From Bacillus methanolicus (GTDB lineage: Bacteria > Bacillota > Bacilli > Bacillales > Cytobacillaceae): a stretch of DNA of 64,000 nucleotides. The position numbers were made by a program, and so were the translations under genes. The stretch is from NCBI RefSeq assembly GCF_028888695.1, contig NZ_PNFF01000001.1:2279375-2343374 (forward strand), in the 5' to 3' direction. Below, piece after piece: positions 1 through 7,951 of this stretch; the stretch's first letter is position 1, and each line of letters starts with the position of its first letter. Below the pieces are notes generated by a model that saw only the letters and a program-made list of their open reading frames with translations, was not told the origin of the DNA and did no database searches.

Positions 1-525
1 TTCAAGATTTACGCAAACAAGGTATGAATATTGATAACATTCCAAATCCCGATGAACTTCAGTAAACCAAACACCAGATCCCCCTCTTTCCATCGGAAGC
101 GGCTGCAATTCGTTTCCCCCTGGCTCATGAAGCTTCAATCTTACCTTTACTGCTGTAGGAGCCCAAAGTTTAAAAACTGTTTTTTCTTTGGAATAGGTAA
201 TTCCAAGGTCGTTTCCATCATAATAAAAACGCTCATCAAAGGTCTCAGTTCGAATGACCGCACCAATTTGAAGGTCTGTTTTTCCCCCGTGTTCATCTAT
301 AATCCAATATTGTTTTCCAAATTCCAGTTCTATTTCAGAATAACAAATATATTTTATCGATTCTTCCAGCTTCACAGTTTCGGTTATAGTAAGCTCACAG
401 TTTATTTCTTCATTCGTTAAATGAAAACAAGAAGAAGAGCCGCCGTGATAGGAATTGGGGAGTAAAATCGTTATGACTTGCAAGTCATCTAGATAAGCAA
501 AAAATTGCCTGTCAATCGCAATCAA
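1..525 (-). CDS. amyX: Type I pullulanase, N-terminal part (cut by window edge)
   Basis: Minus-strand reading frame open from the window edge to a TTG start at 525, giving 175 codons of the N-terminus. The start has a strong AAAGGAGATG ribosome binding site 8 nt upstream. The protein contains a carbohydrate-binding-like stretch and then TVFKLWAPTA (about residues 115-124), the typical entry of the CBM48-type domain of type I pullulanases, which debranch alpha-1,6 links of alpha-glucans. The catalytic GH13 domain lies outside the window. The B. subtilis amyX gene sits in this neighbourhood, which supports the name. The start overlaps the stop of the small upstream gene, so the two are probably translationally coupled. 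The C-terminal part was not seen, so a related GH13 debranching enzyme remains possible. Confidence 0.75.
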   Translation of the reverse strand, partial: MIAIDRQFFAYLDDLQVITILLPNSYHGGSSSCFHLTNEEINCELTITETVKLEESIKYICYSEIELEFGKQYWIIDEHGGKTDLQIGAVIRTETFDERFYYDGNDLGITYSKEKTVFKLWAPTAVKVRLKLHEPGGNELQPLPMERGGSGVWFTEVHRDLECYQYSYLVCVNLE

Positions 526-689
526 AAAAGAATCATCTCCTTTTCATCCTCTGCTTCCGCTATCTTATATTCTTTCATTAAAATAGGGAGGAAAGCCTGA
601 TGAACTTCAATTTGTATAGGAGCAGAGCCAACGATTTCTTCATCAGAATGGAAAAGTAAGATAAATGATATCTTTTTCCAAAAGCCCAT
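522..689 (-). CDS. Small conserved-context protein upstream of amyX, 55 aa
   Basis: A 55-codon frame from ATG at 689 to TGA at 524-522. It has an AGGAG site 9 nt before the ATG, and that site overlaps the stop codon of the preceding gene (702-704). Its own stop overlaps the amyX TTG start by three bases. The protein begins MGFWKKISFILLFHSDEE, a basic and hydrophobic N-terminus followed by an acidic tail (AEAEDEKEM). The tight packing on both sides, with ribosome binding sites inside neighbouring genes, argues that it is real. I do not recognise the family and assign no function. Confidence 0.6.
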   Translation of the reverse strand: MGFWKKISFILLFHSDEEIVGSAPIQIEVHQAFLPILMKEYKIAEAEDEKEMILF

Positions 690-701
690 CTTTACTGACT
701 C

Positions 702-1688
702 CTATTCGATATTTTTCTCTTCATCAAAGATTTCCCATTCCATTCTTCGCATGGACGTCGTCTGGCAATACTCAAGAAGCATTTGGGCTGCTTTTAATTG
801 CTTATGCTTCAAAGGAGAACGCAATCTTCTCAAAGATGTAAACCATTCATCAAGATTTCTTTTTTCCACGAGGCGTACATCATAAGGTACTTCTTGGTAA
901 TCAATATATCCATTTCTTGAAAGAACCACTTTACGAATTGGAAGATCGATTTCATGTAAGCGGAAAAGCTTTTGAATGATTTTCTCCGTCCGGTTCAAAG
1001 CAAGTAAAGGGTTTAAGATTTTTTTCTCTGTATTTTCGTAGCGCTTTGACCAAAACCGATTTTTTGACCCAATAAATACAGCGTGATTTTCTTCTTCCAA
1101 AAATGATATACACCACACATCAATAGGGGTTACCATGATAATTTCCAGTTCAACCGGCGCCTCTTTTAACAGAAAGACCGGATTATATAGAACGAGAAAT
1201 GTGTCCGGGAAGCGCTGAAGGAAGAATTTTAGCTTTTCATCATAATAATATTTGTGATTAACCATTGATTTTTCAGTAAGTGTTGAGCTGGCCCATTTCA
1301 TTTGAAAACGGAAAAGCTGATCGAGGAATTGCTGCTTTAATTCTTCGATGGAATTTGGGCGAATTGAAAAAGAAGCTGTAAATTGAAGCCCAAAATCCTC
1401 CTCTTGTTCATTTTCCTCATCTCGGACAATAATATCATCCTCGTTTTCTTTTGATCTTAAACGAAAAATCCACTTTATTTTATCTATAATCGGCTGTTTT
1501 TCATCTTCCAACAATATGGACAAATCCTTTTGGCTGTTTTTGTTATTTACATCCCCATTCTCCCAAATGTCTTTTAATCGCTCCCACTGCTGCCTTTTCA
1601 GACGAACAAATCGGGAAGGATATAAAAAGATATCTTGTTCATATCTAGAAACGTAATCTTGAAGTTTGATCAACTGTCCCATCGACAT
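702..1688 (-). CDS. ytlQ: Conserved hypothetical protein, YtlQ-like
   Basis: A 328-aa soluble protein without signal peptide or membrane segment. It is rich in charged and aromatic residues, with an acidic segment (about residues 85-95) and basic C-terminal stretches (RSPLKHKQLKAAQ). It lies between thpR and the amyX group, the place of ytlQ in B. subtilis, and the name rests on this synteny plus the N-terminus MGQLIKLQDYVSRYE. Two starts are possible: ATG 1688 or ATG 1682, both served by the AAAGGAAGG site; the second has the more usual spacing. No catalytic motif is apparent and the function is unknown. It is probably transcribed with thpR, 45 nt upstream, and with the small gene and amyX downstream. 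Confidence 0.6.
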   Translation of the reverse strand: MSMGQLIKLQDYVSRYEQDIFLYPSRFVRLKRQQWERLKDIWENGDVNNKNSQKDLSILLEDEKQPIIDKIKWIFRLRSKENEDDIIVRDEENEQEEDFGLQFTASFSIRPNSIEELKQQFLDQLFRFQMKWASSTLTEKSMVNHKYYYDEKLKFFLQRFPDTFLVLYNPVFLLKEAPVELEIIMVTPIDVWCISFLEEENHAVFIGSKNRFWSKRYENTEKKILNPLLALNRTEKIIQKLFRLHEIDLPIRKVVLSRNGYIDYQEVPYDVRLVEKRNLDEWFTSLRRLRSPLKHKQLKAAQMLLEYCQTTSMRRMEWEIFDEEKNIE

Positions 1689-1733
1689 TGCCTTCCTTTA
1701 AATTCTTTTATGTTTTGAAGTATTTATACCAAT

Positions 1734-2306
1734 TTATTCAGTTAAAAGCGGAAATGTGGCAACCGCTTCATATTTTGGGGTTTTCTCGAGGCGGGTCCGG
1801 TATAAAACCACTTCTTCTGCTTCAAATGTAATCGGCTTTTCTTCAACGCTATTATTTATTGATAAAAAGGATAATGAAAAGGAAGAAGAATCGGTCCATT
1901 TTCTGGCTAATGTAATATGGGGAGAAAATGGCCTCGTATCAAGATGAAAACCTGCTTTTTCACATGCGGTAAATACAAGGTTCCTCAATTGATGAAGGCG
2001 TTCTTCTTTATTAACTCCTGCCCAGAGAATTCTAGGTGAATCCTTTCTGCCAAAAGTTCCAAAGTGCTGAATTGTCAAAGAAAAAGCACTGGACCCGTCA
2101 ATGTATTTTTGAACCAGCTCTTTTGTTTTATTTAATTGGCTTTCAGATGCATTGCCCAAAAATGCAAGTGTAAGATGATAATCTTCAGGGTGAACCCACC
2201 TCGCAAACTTAAGCTCGCTCTTCAATTGCTCTGCTTTTTCGTGCAACAATTTTTTTGATTCTTTTGACAATCGAACCGCTAAAAAATAGTGTTCGTTTTT
2301 CTCCAT
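1734..2306 (-). CDS. thpR: RNA 2',3'-cyclic phosphodiesterase (2H family)
   Basis: A 190-aa protein with both signature motifs of the 2H phosphoesterase superfamily: HLTL near residue 43 (DYHLTLAFLG) and HITL near residue 129 (SPHITLARK). The two histidines form the catalytic pair that hydrolyses 2',3'-cyclic phosphates; older annotation calls the family 2'-5' RNA ligase (LigT). Length and motif spacing are normal. The ATG is preceded by AAAGGG at a somewhat long distance. It is the first gene of a minus-strand group continuing into the ytlQ-like gene and amyX, and corresponds to B. subtilis ytlP. The cellular role is not obvious from the sequence. Confidence 0.9.
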   Translation of the reverse strand: MEKNEHYFLAVRLSKESKKLLHEKAEQLKSELKFARWVHPEDYHLTLAFLGNASESQLNKTKELVQKYIDGSSAFSLTIQHFGTFGRKDSPRILWAGVNKEERLHQLRNLVFTACEKAGFHLDTRPFSPHITLARKWTDSSSFSLSFLSINNSVEEKPITFEAEEVVLYRTRLEKTPKYEAVATFPLLTE

Positions 2307-2523
2307 TCGTTGAATTCGCCCTTTCGAAAATACGTTTTTACCTATTTTAGCAAATCTTTTTACAAATTGGCAGAAATGAGAGACTAGTGAGATTATCGAA
2401 TAATCTCAGAGAAATAAACCACTTTTCATCTTATTACGCGTTTATAAAGGATGAATTAATTTAACATTTAAACTACAATACAAATATATTTTAATTTATT
2501 GAACAGAACAGGAATGGTAAAAA

Positions 2524-3456
2524 ATGAGAGTCGTTGAAAATATAGCAGATCTAATCGGAAATACACCTCTCGTAAAACTTAATCGGCTTGGCCCGAAAGA
2601 TGGAGCAACTGTCTATTTAAAACTTGAGTTTTGCAATCCAAGTAAGAGCGTTAAAGACCGCGCAGCTTATCATATGATTTCAACAGCTGAAAAAGAAGGT
2701 AAATTGAAACCAGGCTCCGTGATCATTGAACCGACAAGCGGTAATACCGGCATTGGACTTGCCATGAATGCAGCCGCAAGGGGATACCGTGCGATTATCG
2801 TAATGCCGGATACGATGACGCAAGAAAGGATAAACATTTTGAAAGCGTATGGCGCAGAAGTTGTTTTGACACCTGGGGATGAAAAAATGCCGGGAGCCAT
2901 AAAAAAGGCAAAAGAGCTTGCTGCTGAAATTCCCGGAAGCTACATTCCTATGCAGTTTGAAAACGAAGCGAATCCGGAAGCTCACCGCCAATCAACAGCA
3001 CTTGAAATCATTGAATCTATGAAACAAATCGCGAAGCCGTTAAAAGCTTTTGTTGCAGCTGCCGGGACAGGTGGAACCATTACAGGAACTGGGGAAGTCC
3101 TTCGCGAGTATTACCCTGATCTAACTGTTCATGTAGTGGAACCTGCAAGCTCTCCGGTGCTTTCAGGCGGAAAGCCCGGCAAGCATAAGCTCGTCGGTAC
3201 AAGCCCGGGATTTATTCCTGAAATTCTCAATCAAAATGTGTATGATAAAATTCATTTAATTAAAGATGAAGAAGCGTATGACATAACACGGCGCCTTGCG
3301 AAAGAAGAAGGAATTCTTGTCGGCCCTTCATCAGGTGCAGCCTGTTTGGCTGCGATTGAAACGGCAAAACTGCTTTCACCGGATGATGCAGTTGTGTGCA
3401 TTGTTAGTGATACAGGTGAACGATATCTATCGAGTGACTTATTCGAATTTGATTAA
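2524..3456 (+). CDS. ytkP: Cysteine synthase family PLP enzyme (YtkP)
   Basis: A 310-aa fold-type II PLP enzyme of the O-acetylserine sulfhydrylase/cystathionine beta-synthase family. Lys44 in SVKDR is the Schiff-base lysine. PTSGNTG (residues 70-76) binds the substrate carboxylate, and the glycine-rich GTGGTITG loop binds the PLP phosphate. Length matches CysK. The ATG follows AGGAA at about 9 nt. B. subtilis ytkP occupies the same place next to pepV/ytjP. Activity with O-acetylserine and sulfide is likely, but housekeeping CysK is normally encoded elsewhere, so the preferred substrate is uncertain. The gene stands alone and converges on pepV, with a palindromic repeat after its stop that may also terminate transcription. 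Confidence 0.85.
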   Translation: MRVVENIADLIGNTPLVKLNRLGPKDGATVYLKLEFCNPSKSVKDRAAYHMISTAEKEGKLKPGSVIIEPTSGNTGIGLAMNAAARGYRAIIVMPDTMTQERINILKAYGAEVVLTPGDEKMPGAIKKAKELAAEIPGSYIPMQFENEANPEAHRQSTALEIIESMKQIAKPLKAFVAAAGTGGTITGTGEVLREYYPDLTVHVVEPASSPVLSGGKPGKHKLVGTSPGFIPEILNQNVYDKIHLIKDEEAYDITRRLAKEEGILVGPSSGAACLAAIETAKLLSPDDAVVCIVSDTGERYLSSDLFEFD

Positions 3457-3472
3457 GAAAGTAAAAAAAAAT

Positions 3473-3540
3473 GGGTCAGCCCTCCTCTGGCAATAACAAC
3501 ATATAGAATATTTCTTATGTTGTATTAGAGGGGTCTGACC
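3473..3540. repeat. Dispersed palindromic repeat, copy A
   Basis: An imperfect palindrome of about 68 bp. It starts with GGGTCAGCCC and ends with GGGGTCTGACC, and the arms also carry CAACATATAGAA and TATGTTGTATTAG. A second, longer copy with the same core lies at 42921-43011. Both copies sit between convergent genes. It follows an A-run and could fold into a hairpin acting as a terminator for ytkP. The size and long imperfect arms suggest a MITE-like or REP-like element. Confidence 0.7.
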
Positions 3541-3615
3541 ATACAAAAAGCAATGTTATGGAAGTATGGTTCACTCTTGTCTGATAGGTATATCACCTGA
3601 CATCCAGCGTAAATT

Positions 3616-5040
3616 TCACTTAGCTGCTAATTCGTAAATGGCCTGTGCATAAATAGCGGTTGCCTTTAATAAGTCATCAATAATGATGTACTCATCTTTT
3701 TGATGGGCAACATCCGGCCTTCCCGGAAACAGCGGGCCAAAAGCAACTCCGGACTTTAAAGAACGCGCGTACGTTCCGCCGCCAATTGAAAGCAGCTCTG
3801 CCTTCTCACCTGTTTGTTCCTCATATACCTTCTTTAATGTTTGGATAAGAAAATCTTTTTCATCAACATGATGCGGCTTTGAATCAGAGAAATTTTCAAT
3901 TTTAAAGCCCTCTTTTTTAAGCAGTTGCTCTAGTTGGTCCTTCTTTTTTTTCATATCAGCAGTTACCGGATACCTCAAGTTGATTCCAAGCTGTCCTCCC
4001 CGTTCCTTTGTATAGCTGATTTTTCCAACGTTAATCGTTAAGTCCCCTGTTATATCATCAGAATATGGAATGCCAAGTTCCCGTCCGCGCGATTCTTTAG
4101 AGAAGTACCTTGTTACAAAAGAAAAAAAGTGCTGCGCTTTCGGATCGATTTTCCATTGGGATAAAAATTCTGCCAGAAGCAATCCTGCATTCACTCCATT
4201 GTCCGGTTCCATGCCATGGGCTGATATCCCTTCCAATTCAATGATTAATTCACCGTTATCCACATGGCACTTTCCTTCGAGTTTTCTCTGTTTTAGAAAT
4301 TCATCAAACCGCTGGATTATTTCTGTTTGACGGTCATGAACGAAGAGCCCCGCTTTCGCGAAATCAGGAACCATATTGTACCTTCTCCCGGAAGTAAATC
4401 GAGCTACTTCAATTTTCACATCATCACCATGATTTGCATCATCCTCAAAAGATTGGACAATATCAAAATCAGAAATACCTTTTTCCGCATAAATGATCGG
4501 GAAATCTGCATCAGGGGCAAAACCCATGGAAGGCATTTCTTCATATTTAAAATATGTATCCACACAGCGCCAATTGCTCTCTTCATCTGTTCCGATAATC
4601 ATCCGAACCCGCTTTTTTAAAGGAAAACCGAGTTCTTTTACGATTTTCATAGCATAGTAAGCGGCCATTGTCGGACCTTTATCATCAATCGCGCCGCGGG
4701 CAAAAATTTTCCCGTTCCGGATTTCAGCGCCGAATGGGTCGCTTGTCCATCCATCCCCTTCTGGCACAACATCGACATGGCATAGGATGCCGACGAGTTC
4801 TTCCCCTTCACCGAATTCCAAGTGTCCGGCAATATTTTCTACATTTTTTGCCTTGAATCCGTCTTTTTCTCCGAGTTCAAGCATAAAGGATAGCGCTTCC
4901 TTTACCCCCTGACCGAGCGGAGCATCCGGAGTACTATTTTCTTCATCTAAGACACTTTTAATTTTTAATAACTTTTGTGTATCATAAATCAGTTCGCCTT
5001 TTCTTATGTCAACTTCTTTCATCCAATCAATTGCTTCCAC
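3616..5040 (-). CDS. pepV: Dipeptidase PepV (M20 family)
   Basis: A 474-aa metallopeptidase of the M20 family, PepV subgroup, cleaving dipeptides in the cytosol during peptide use. Metal-binding motifs are visible: HVDVVPEGDGW (first His and Asp), GAIDDKGP (bridging Asp) and GTDEESNW (catalytic Glu pair), followed by the lid-domain insertion and a C-terminal GGGTYAR segment typical of PepV. The start is GTG at 5040 behind AAGGAGG at about 6 nt. It corresponds to B. subtilis ytjP. It is monocistronic or read together with the DUF3231 gene upstream, though a strong hairpin lies between the two. Confidence 0.92.
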   Translation of the reverse strand: MEAIDWMKEVDIRKGELIYDTQKLLKIKSVLDEENSTPDAPLGQGVKEALSFMLELGEKDGFKAKNVENIAGHLEFGEGEELVGILCHVDVVPEGDGWTSDPFGAEIRNGKIFARGAIDDKGPTMAAYYAMKIVKELGFPLKKRVRMIIGTDEESNWRCVDTYFKYEEMPSMGFAPDADFPIIYAEKGISDFDIVQSFEDDANHGDDVKIEVARFTSGRRYNMVPDFAKAGLFVHDRQTEIIQRFDEFLKQRKLEGKCHVDNGELIIELEGISAHGMEPDNGVNAGLLLAEFLSQWKIDPKAQHFFSFVTRYFSKESRGRELGIPYSDDITGDLTINVGKISYTKERGGQLGINLRYPVTADMKKKKDQLEQLLKKEGFKIENFSDSKPHHVDEKDFLIQTLKKVYEEQTGEKAELLSIGGGTYARSLKSGVAFGPLFPGRPDVAHQKDEYIIIDDLLKATAIYAQAIYELAAK

Positions 5041-5134
5041 ACTTTTTCCTCCTTACTGCGTTCCATATATTGCATATGGTAAATCTATCATTTCATTATT
5101 ATAAATATATTCCCGCTTAAATGCTTTTAAAAAG

Positions 5135-5162
5135 AAATAAGGCTGTTCTCTCAGCCTTATTT
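5135..5162 (-). terminator. Hairpin terminator of the DUF3231 gene
   Basis: AATAAGGCTG and CAGCCTTATT form a 10-bp stem with a 6-nt loop. The stop codon of the DUF3231 gene (5157-5159) lies inside the stem. U-rich sequence follows on the minus strand. Confidence 0.7.
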
Positions 5163-5699
5163 TATGTGAAGCTCCTGATTATAATATGGCGGAACGTTGA
5201 TCCAGCCCTTTTCTTCCATCATTTTTTTGTAGGAAACAGAAAAGGCCACTTTCGTCATTTGAAATTTTAAAAACTTATATCCGACGTCTGTCCGAACAGA
5301 TTCTGTCAAGCCTCTGACTGCGGCGGTAATGCCTATCACCAAGTTATAGGCGATGATATTGGCGATTTCCTCATCTGACATTTTCGCTCCGTCCGGAACT
5401 GTCCGATAATCTCCGATCACTTTTTCAGGAGTCATATTCGGATTCGGGATTCCTTCTTTCTTAAAAAAATCTTGCAACTCTTTGACCATCGGTCCATGAA
5501 CATCATGGATCAATTCATTGATTTTCTTTTTTAAGTCTTTGTCCTGGCAAATGTTATAAGAGACTTGTTCAACTCTCATATTCTGTTCGGACGCGACCAA
5601 CAAAAACCATAAATTCATCACTTCACCCACATGGAGAGGCTTAACTTCATTATCAGTAAATTGTGCAAAGGCGTCTTTGACAATTTGGAAAACGTTCAT
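5157..5699 (-). CDS. DUF3231 family protein (single domain)
   Basis: A 180-aa protein resembling the DUF3231 family, here with one domain instead of the common tandem pair. Features seen are PLHVGEVMNLWF near the N-terminus, MSDEEIAN in the middle, TAAVRGLTESVRTDVGYKF and the C-terminal WINVPPYY. The family is helical and ferritin-like in outline and common in spore-formers; its role is not established. A GGGAGGAAATAAAG site precedes the ATG, and the 13-bp segment containing it is duplicated just upstream. The next element upstream is the IS110-family insertion, which may have separated this gene from an older promoter context. Confidence 0.7.
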   Translation of the reverse strand: MNVFQIVKDAFAQFTDNEVKPLHVGEVMNLWFLLVASEQNMRVEQVSYNICQDKDLKKKINELIHDVHGPMVKELQDFFKKEGIPNPNMTPEKVIGDYRTVPDGAKMSDEEIANIIAYNLVIGITAAVRGLTESVRTDVGYKFLKFQMTKVAFSVSYKKMMEEKGWINVPPYYNQELHIK

Positions 5700-5708
5700 C
5701 TTTATTTC

Positions 5709-5734
5709 CTCCCTCTATATACTCCCTCTATATA
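5709..5734. repeat. Perfect 13-bp tandem duplication at a ribosome binding site
   Basis: CTCCCTCTATATA occurs twice in direct succession (5709-5721, 5722-5734). On the minus strand each unit supplies a GAGGGAG element ahead of the DUF3231 gene; only the proximal one has usable spacing. Confidence 0.85.
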
Positions 5735-5879
5735 CTTTAAAATTCTCCCGAATACTCACGTTTTCTCTAAATTTCATTAACACCTAATAGTTGATCCACC
5801 GAAAATCATGGTTATAAATTGAATTTATTTAAATTTCTTACAGATGGGGGGCCATTCTACCAACCAAACTGGTATTGTT

Positions 5880-6130
5880 TGGTAATAACAGTTATGACCG
5901 TGCGCAAAATCTCCACTCATCTCACGGTCGCTAACCCTCCCATGTATCACCGGATTGGGATCCATACATTCCTTCGTCCTGCGTATCCATGAGGTGGAGG
6001 TCGGATAAGCTCCTCAGCTGGGTCATAAGCCCGTATGGTAAAAATAAACTCCGACTCGGCACTATTGGTGTTTGTCTTTAGAAATACTTGAAGTATTCGA
6101 TAGTAATTTGATTAACAAATTGGTTAATAA
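5880..6130 (-). ncRNA. Candidate bridge/seek RNA region of the IS110-family element
   Basis: This non-coding end of the insertion sequence has clear hairpin potential. GACCGTG and CACGGTC are perfect 7-bp arms within about 5895-5931, and TGAGG/CCTCA arms lie within 5988-6020. IS110-family recombinases use a structured RNA from their non-coding end to recognise target and donor. Placement here and on the minus strand is inferred from element layout, not from a covariance match. Exact boundaries and guide loops cannot be fixed by eye. Confidence 0.4.
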
Positions 6131-6136
6131 ATCGGT

Positions 6137-7417
6137 TTAAGCAACTTGTAATGTAATTTGAGGCAAGCCTTGCAATAATTTTGAACCATCAAATTCACAC
6201 TGTTTTTGACCAATGACAAATAAGACACGTAATAGCTTACAACACAAAGCGATGAGAGACTGTTGCTTTTTTAAAGGCCTTTCAGATCGTTTTGTATAGT
6301 ATTGATGTAAAGCTTTAAAAGTTGGATTATGGGCAACGAGTGGCCGAATCGCTAGGTACAGAGCTTTACGCAGCCTGCTTCGTCCCCGTTTCGTTATTCT
6401 GGTTTGTCCTTTAAATTTTCCAGAACTATGCTCACGTAATGAAAGGCCTGCCAGATTAACTAATTGCTGAGGGTGACTGTACTTTGTGAGATCACCCACT
6501 TCAGCGAAGAATAGAGCGACTGTTGTAACACCTAACCCAGAAATATTCATCATTTGCTTAGCACCTGGGATCGTTTCTACAAGAGCTTCTAGCTCCTGAT
6601 CCAACTCTTCCAACTGCGTTTGATAAAGCTCATATTGGTCAATCAGATATTCCATTTCACGTTTGGCAAACTGAATCCCGATTTGAATTCCAATGCTCTT
6701 TTTGGCCGTTTCCACTAGTTTCGTTGCTCGCTTCATTCCAACTCCTCGTTGTACAAATGGCTTCCACTTTGAGAGAATCTCTTCAGGTGTCATTTCTTTA
6801 ATTTGAGAAGGAAATGGAAACAGTTTTAGCGTGCAAAGAGCTGCTTTTCCTTCCCAATCCCCGAAAACATCGAAAAACTCCGGAAAATAACGTTGAATCA
6901 AATTTTGAATACGTCCTTCTGTGATGGCAAGCTGTTGAGTGAGCTGATCTCTTATTTTGACGCCTTCTCTTAGTTCCGCGTAAATGCCGTCTAAGAGATT
7001 TGGTACGGAGTATCGGCCGTCTTTAATCAGCTGTGCAATCACTCTGGCGTCTTTTGTATCGTTTTTTGTTGGAGAGTTGTCATCAAGCTCTTTGCTTTTC
7101 TTTACATGCATCGGATTGACTAGCACAAAGTCATAGCCCTTTGCGGTAAGAAAATAAGCGAGATTTAACCAGTAAGGCCCGGTTGGTTCAACCCCAAAAA
7201 TCACATGGTTCTTATCATTTTCTTTTTGGTGTCGATTCACCCAATCTAAAAGCATTTGGAAACCATGTATGCGATTTTCAAAGATCAAGCGTTTTCCAAA
7301 TTCAATTCCTCGATCGTCTTGTGCCCGTGCCACGTGTTTGTCTTTGGCAATATCAATGCCGATTATTAATGTTGATGGTGTGATTTGCGAGATTTTTCGA
7401 TTTTGAGTATAATTCAT
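6137..7417 (-). CDS. IS110-family transposase (DEDD recombinase)
   Basis: A 426-aa transposase. The N-terminal RuvC-like DEDD domain starts at IIGIDIAKDKH (first Asp near residue 21), continues with FGVEPTGPYW (Glu) and NDTKDARVIAQLI (paired Asp), followed by a coiled-coil middle. The C-terminal transposase_20 domain (SGLGVTTVALFFAEVGD, then LREHSSGKFKG and TKRGRSRLRKALYLA) carries the serine involved in strand cleavage. Both domains are complete, with no frameshift. AAGGAGG lies 9 nt before the ATG. Upstream, GTCAAT/ATTGAC arms (about 7455-7470) could serve promoter or autoregulation. It is the only transposase gene in the window. Confidence 0.93.
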   Translation of the reverse strand: MNYTQNRKISQITPSTLIIGIDIAKDKHVARAQDDRGIEFGKRLIFENRIHGFQMLLDWVNRHQKENDKNHVIFGVEPTGPYWLNLAYFLTAKGYDFVLVNPMHVKKSKELDDNSPTKNDTKDARVIAQLIKDGRYSVPNLLDGIYAELREGVKIRDQLTQQLAITEGRIQNLIQRYFPEFFDVFGDWEGKAALCTLKLFPFPSQIKEMTPEEILSKWKPFVQRGVGMKRATKLVETAKKSIGIQIGIQFAKREMEYLIDQYELYQTQLEELDQELEALVETIPGAKQMMNISGLGVTTVALFFAEVGDLTKYSHPQQLVNLAGLSLREHSSGKFKGQTRITKRGRSRLRKALYLAIRPLVAHNPTFKALHQYYTKRSERPLKKQQSLIALCCKLLRVLFVIGQKQCEFDGSKLLQGLPQITLQVA

Positions 7418-7586
7418 TATTGAGTCCTCCTTGGCAACTTATTAATTCGGGGTCAATGTATTGACACCCTGTACTATACCAAGAGGGCTCTTTTTGTTTC
7501 AAACCTCAAATTTCTTCATTACAGGAATGCTCCTCATATGATTTAAAAATATTTTTCCCTGTGAGGACACAAATATCCATTTAAAC

Positions 7587-7814
7587 TTATAAATTTCTTG
7601 TGAGAAGGTAGCCAATTAATATGAAAAAGACTGTCAGTGCGATTGCAATCGCAAACATACAAAGAGTCACTTTTCTCCCCGCTGTAAAAAACTCCTCCAT
7701 GTCTCCGTATTTTTTTGTTAACTGGTGGGAAGCAATGATTTTTTCCCAAATATAACATGACAGAACCAAGGAGAAAGAATATATCAGATAATATGATTGG
7801 AAAATTTCCTTCAT
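7587..7814 (-). CDS. Small membrane protein, possible frameshift near its start
   Basis: A 75-aa frame with two hydrophobic segments (about residues 7-22 and 51-70) separated by a charged loop (QLTKKYGDMEEFF), ending in LLTRNL. It looks like a two-pass membrane protein. Its ATG at 7814 has no good ribosome binding site. A strong GGAGGGATCAAG site precedes an ATG at 7851 in another frame; removing one base from the A7 run (minus strand, 7822-7828) would join that start to this frame as an 87-residue protein. This may be a frameshift, sequencing error or slippage site. I do not recognise the family. Confidence 0.45.
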   Translation of the reverse strand: MKEIFQSYYLIYSFSLVLSCYIWEKIIASHQLTKKYGDMEEFFTAGRKVTLCMFAIAIALTVFFILIGYLLTRNL

Positions 7815-7911
7815 AACCGGCTTTTTTTATATCAACATACAATAAACTCATCTTGATCCCTCCTCCGTCCTTAAATACGGACGAAATTGGAAAAGGTTTA
7901 TTTTTTTCATG

Positions 7912-7940
7912 AAAAAAGCTGCTTAAATAAATAAGCAGCC
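7912..7940 (-). terminator. Intrinsic terminator after the M48-ankyrin gene
   Basis: GCTGCTTA and TAAGCAGC form an 8-bp stem (7918-7939), followed on the minus strand by a run of T. It lies just past the stop of the protease gene at 7952. Confidence 0.75.
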
Positions 7941-7951
7941 CAAACTTTTTT

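Larger units (their letters stand above)
5870..7500 (-). mobile_element. IS110-family insertion sequence (ends approximate)
   Basis: One full-length IS110-type transposase is flanked by a long non-coding, structured segment on its 3' side (about 5870-6136) and a short one on its 5' side (7418 to about 7500). A long 3' non-coding end resembles the IS1111 subgroup. I could not find clear terminal inverted repeats or target duplications, as expected for this family, so the ends are estimates from where structured sequence gives way to AT-rich flanks. The transposase frame is intact, so the element may be active. Confidence 0.7.

Noticed and set aside
31..420. 129-aa plus-strand frame at the window start
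   Set aside because: It is the shadow of the amyX N-terminus on the other strand, which shows recognisable protein sequence and a proper start.
7543..7851. 102-aa minus-strand frame with a good ribosome binding site
   Set aside because: After about 12 residues the sequence loses coding character (scattered Cys/His/Arg), while the overlapping 75-aa frame encodes a believable membrane protein. Kept only as evidence for a frameshift.
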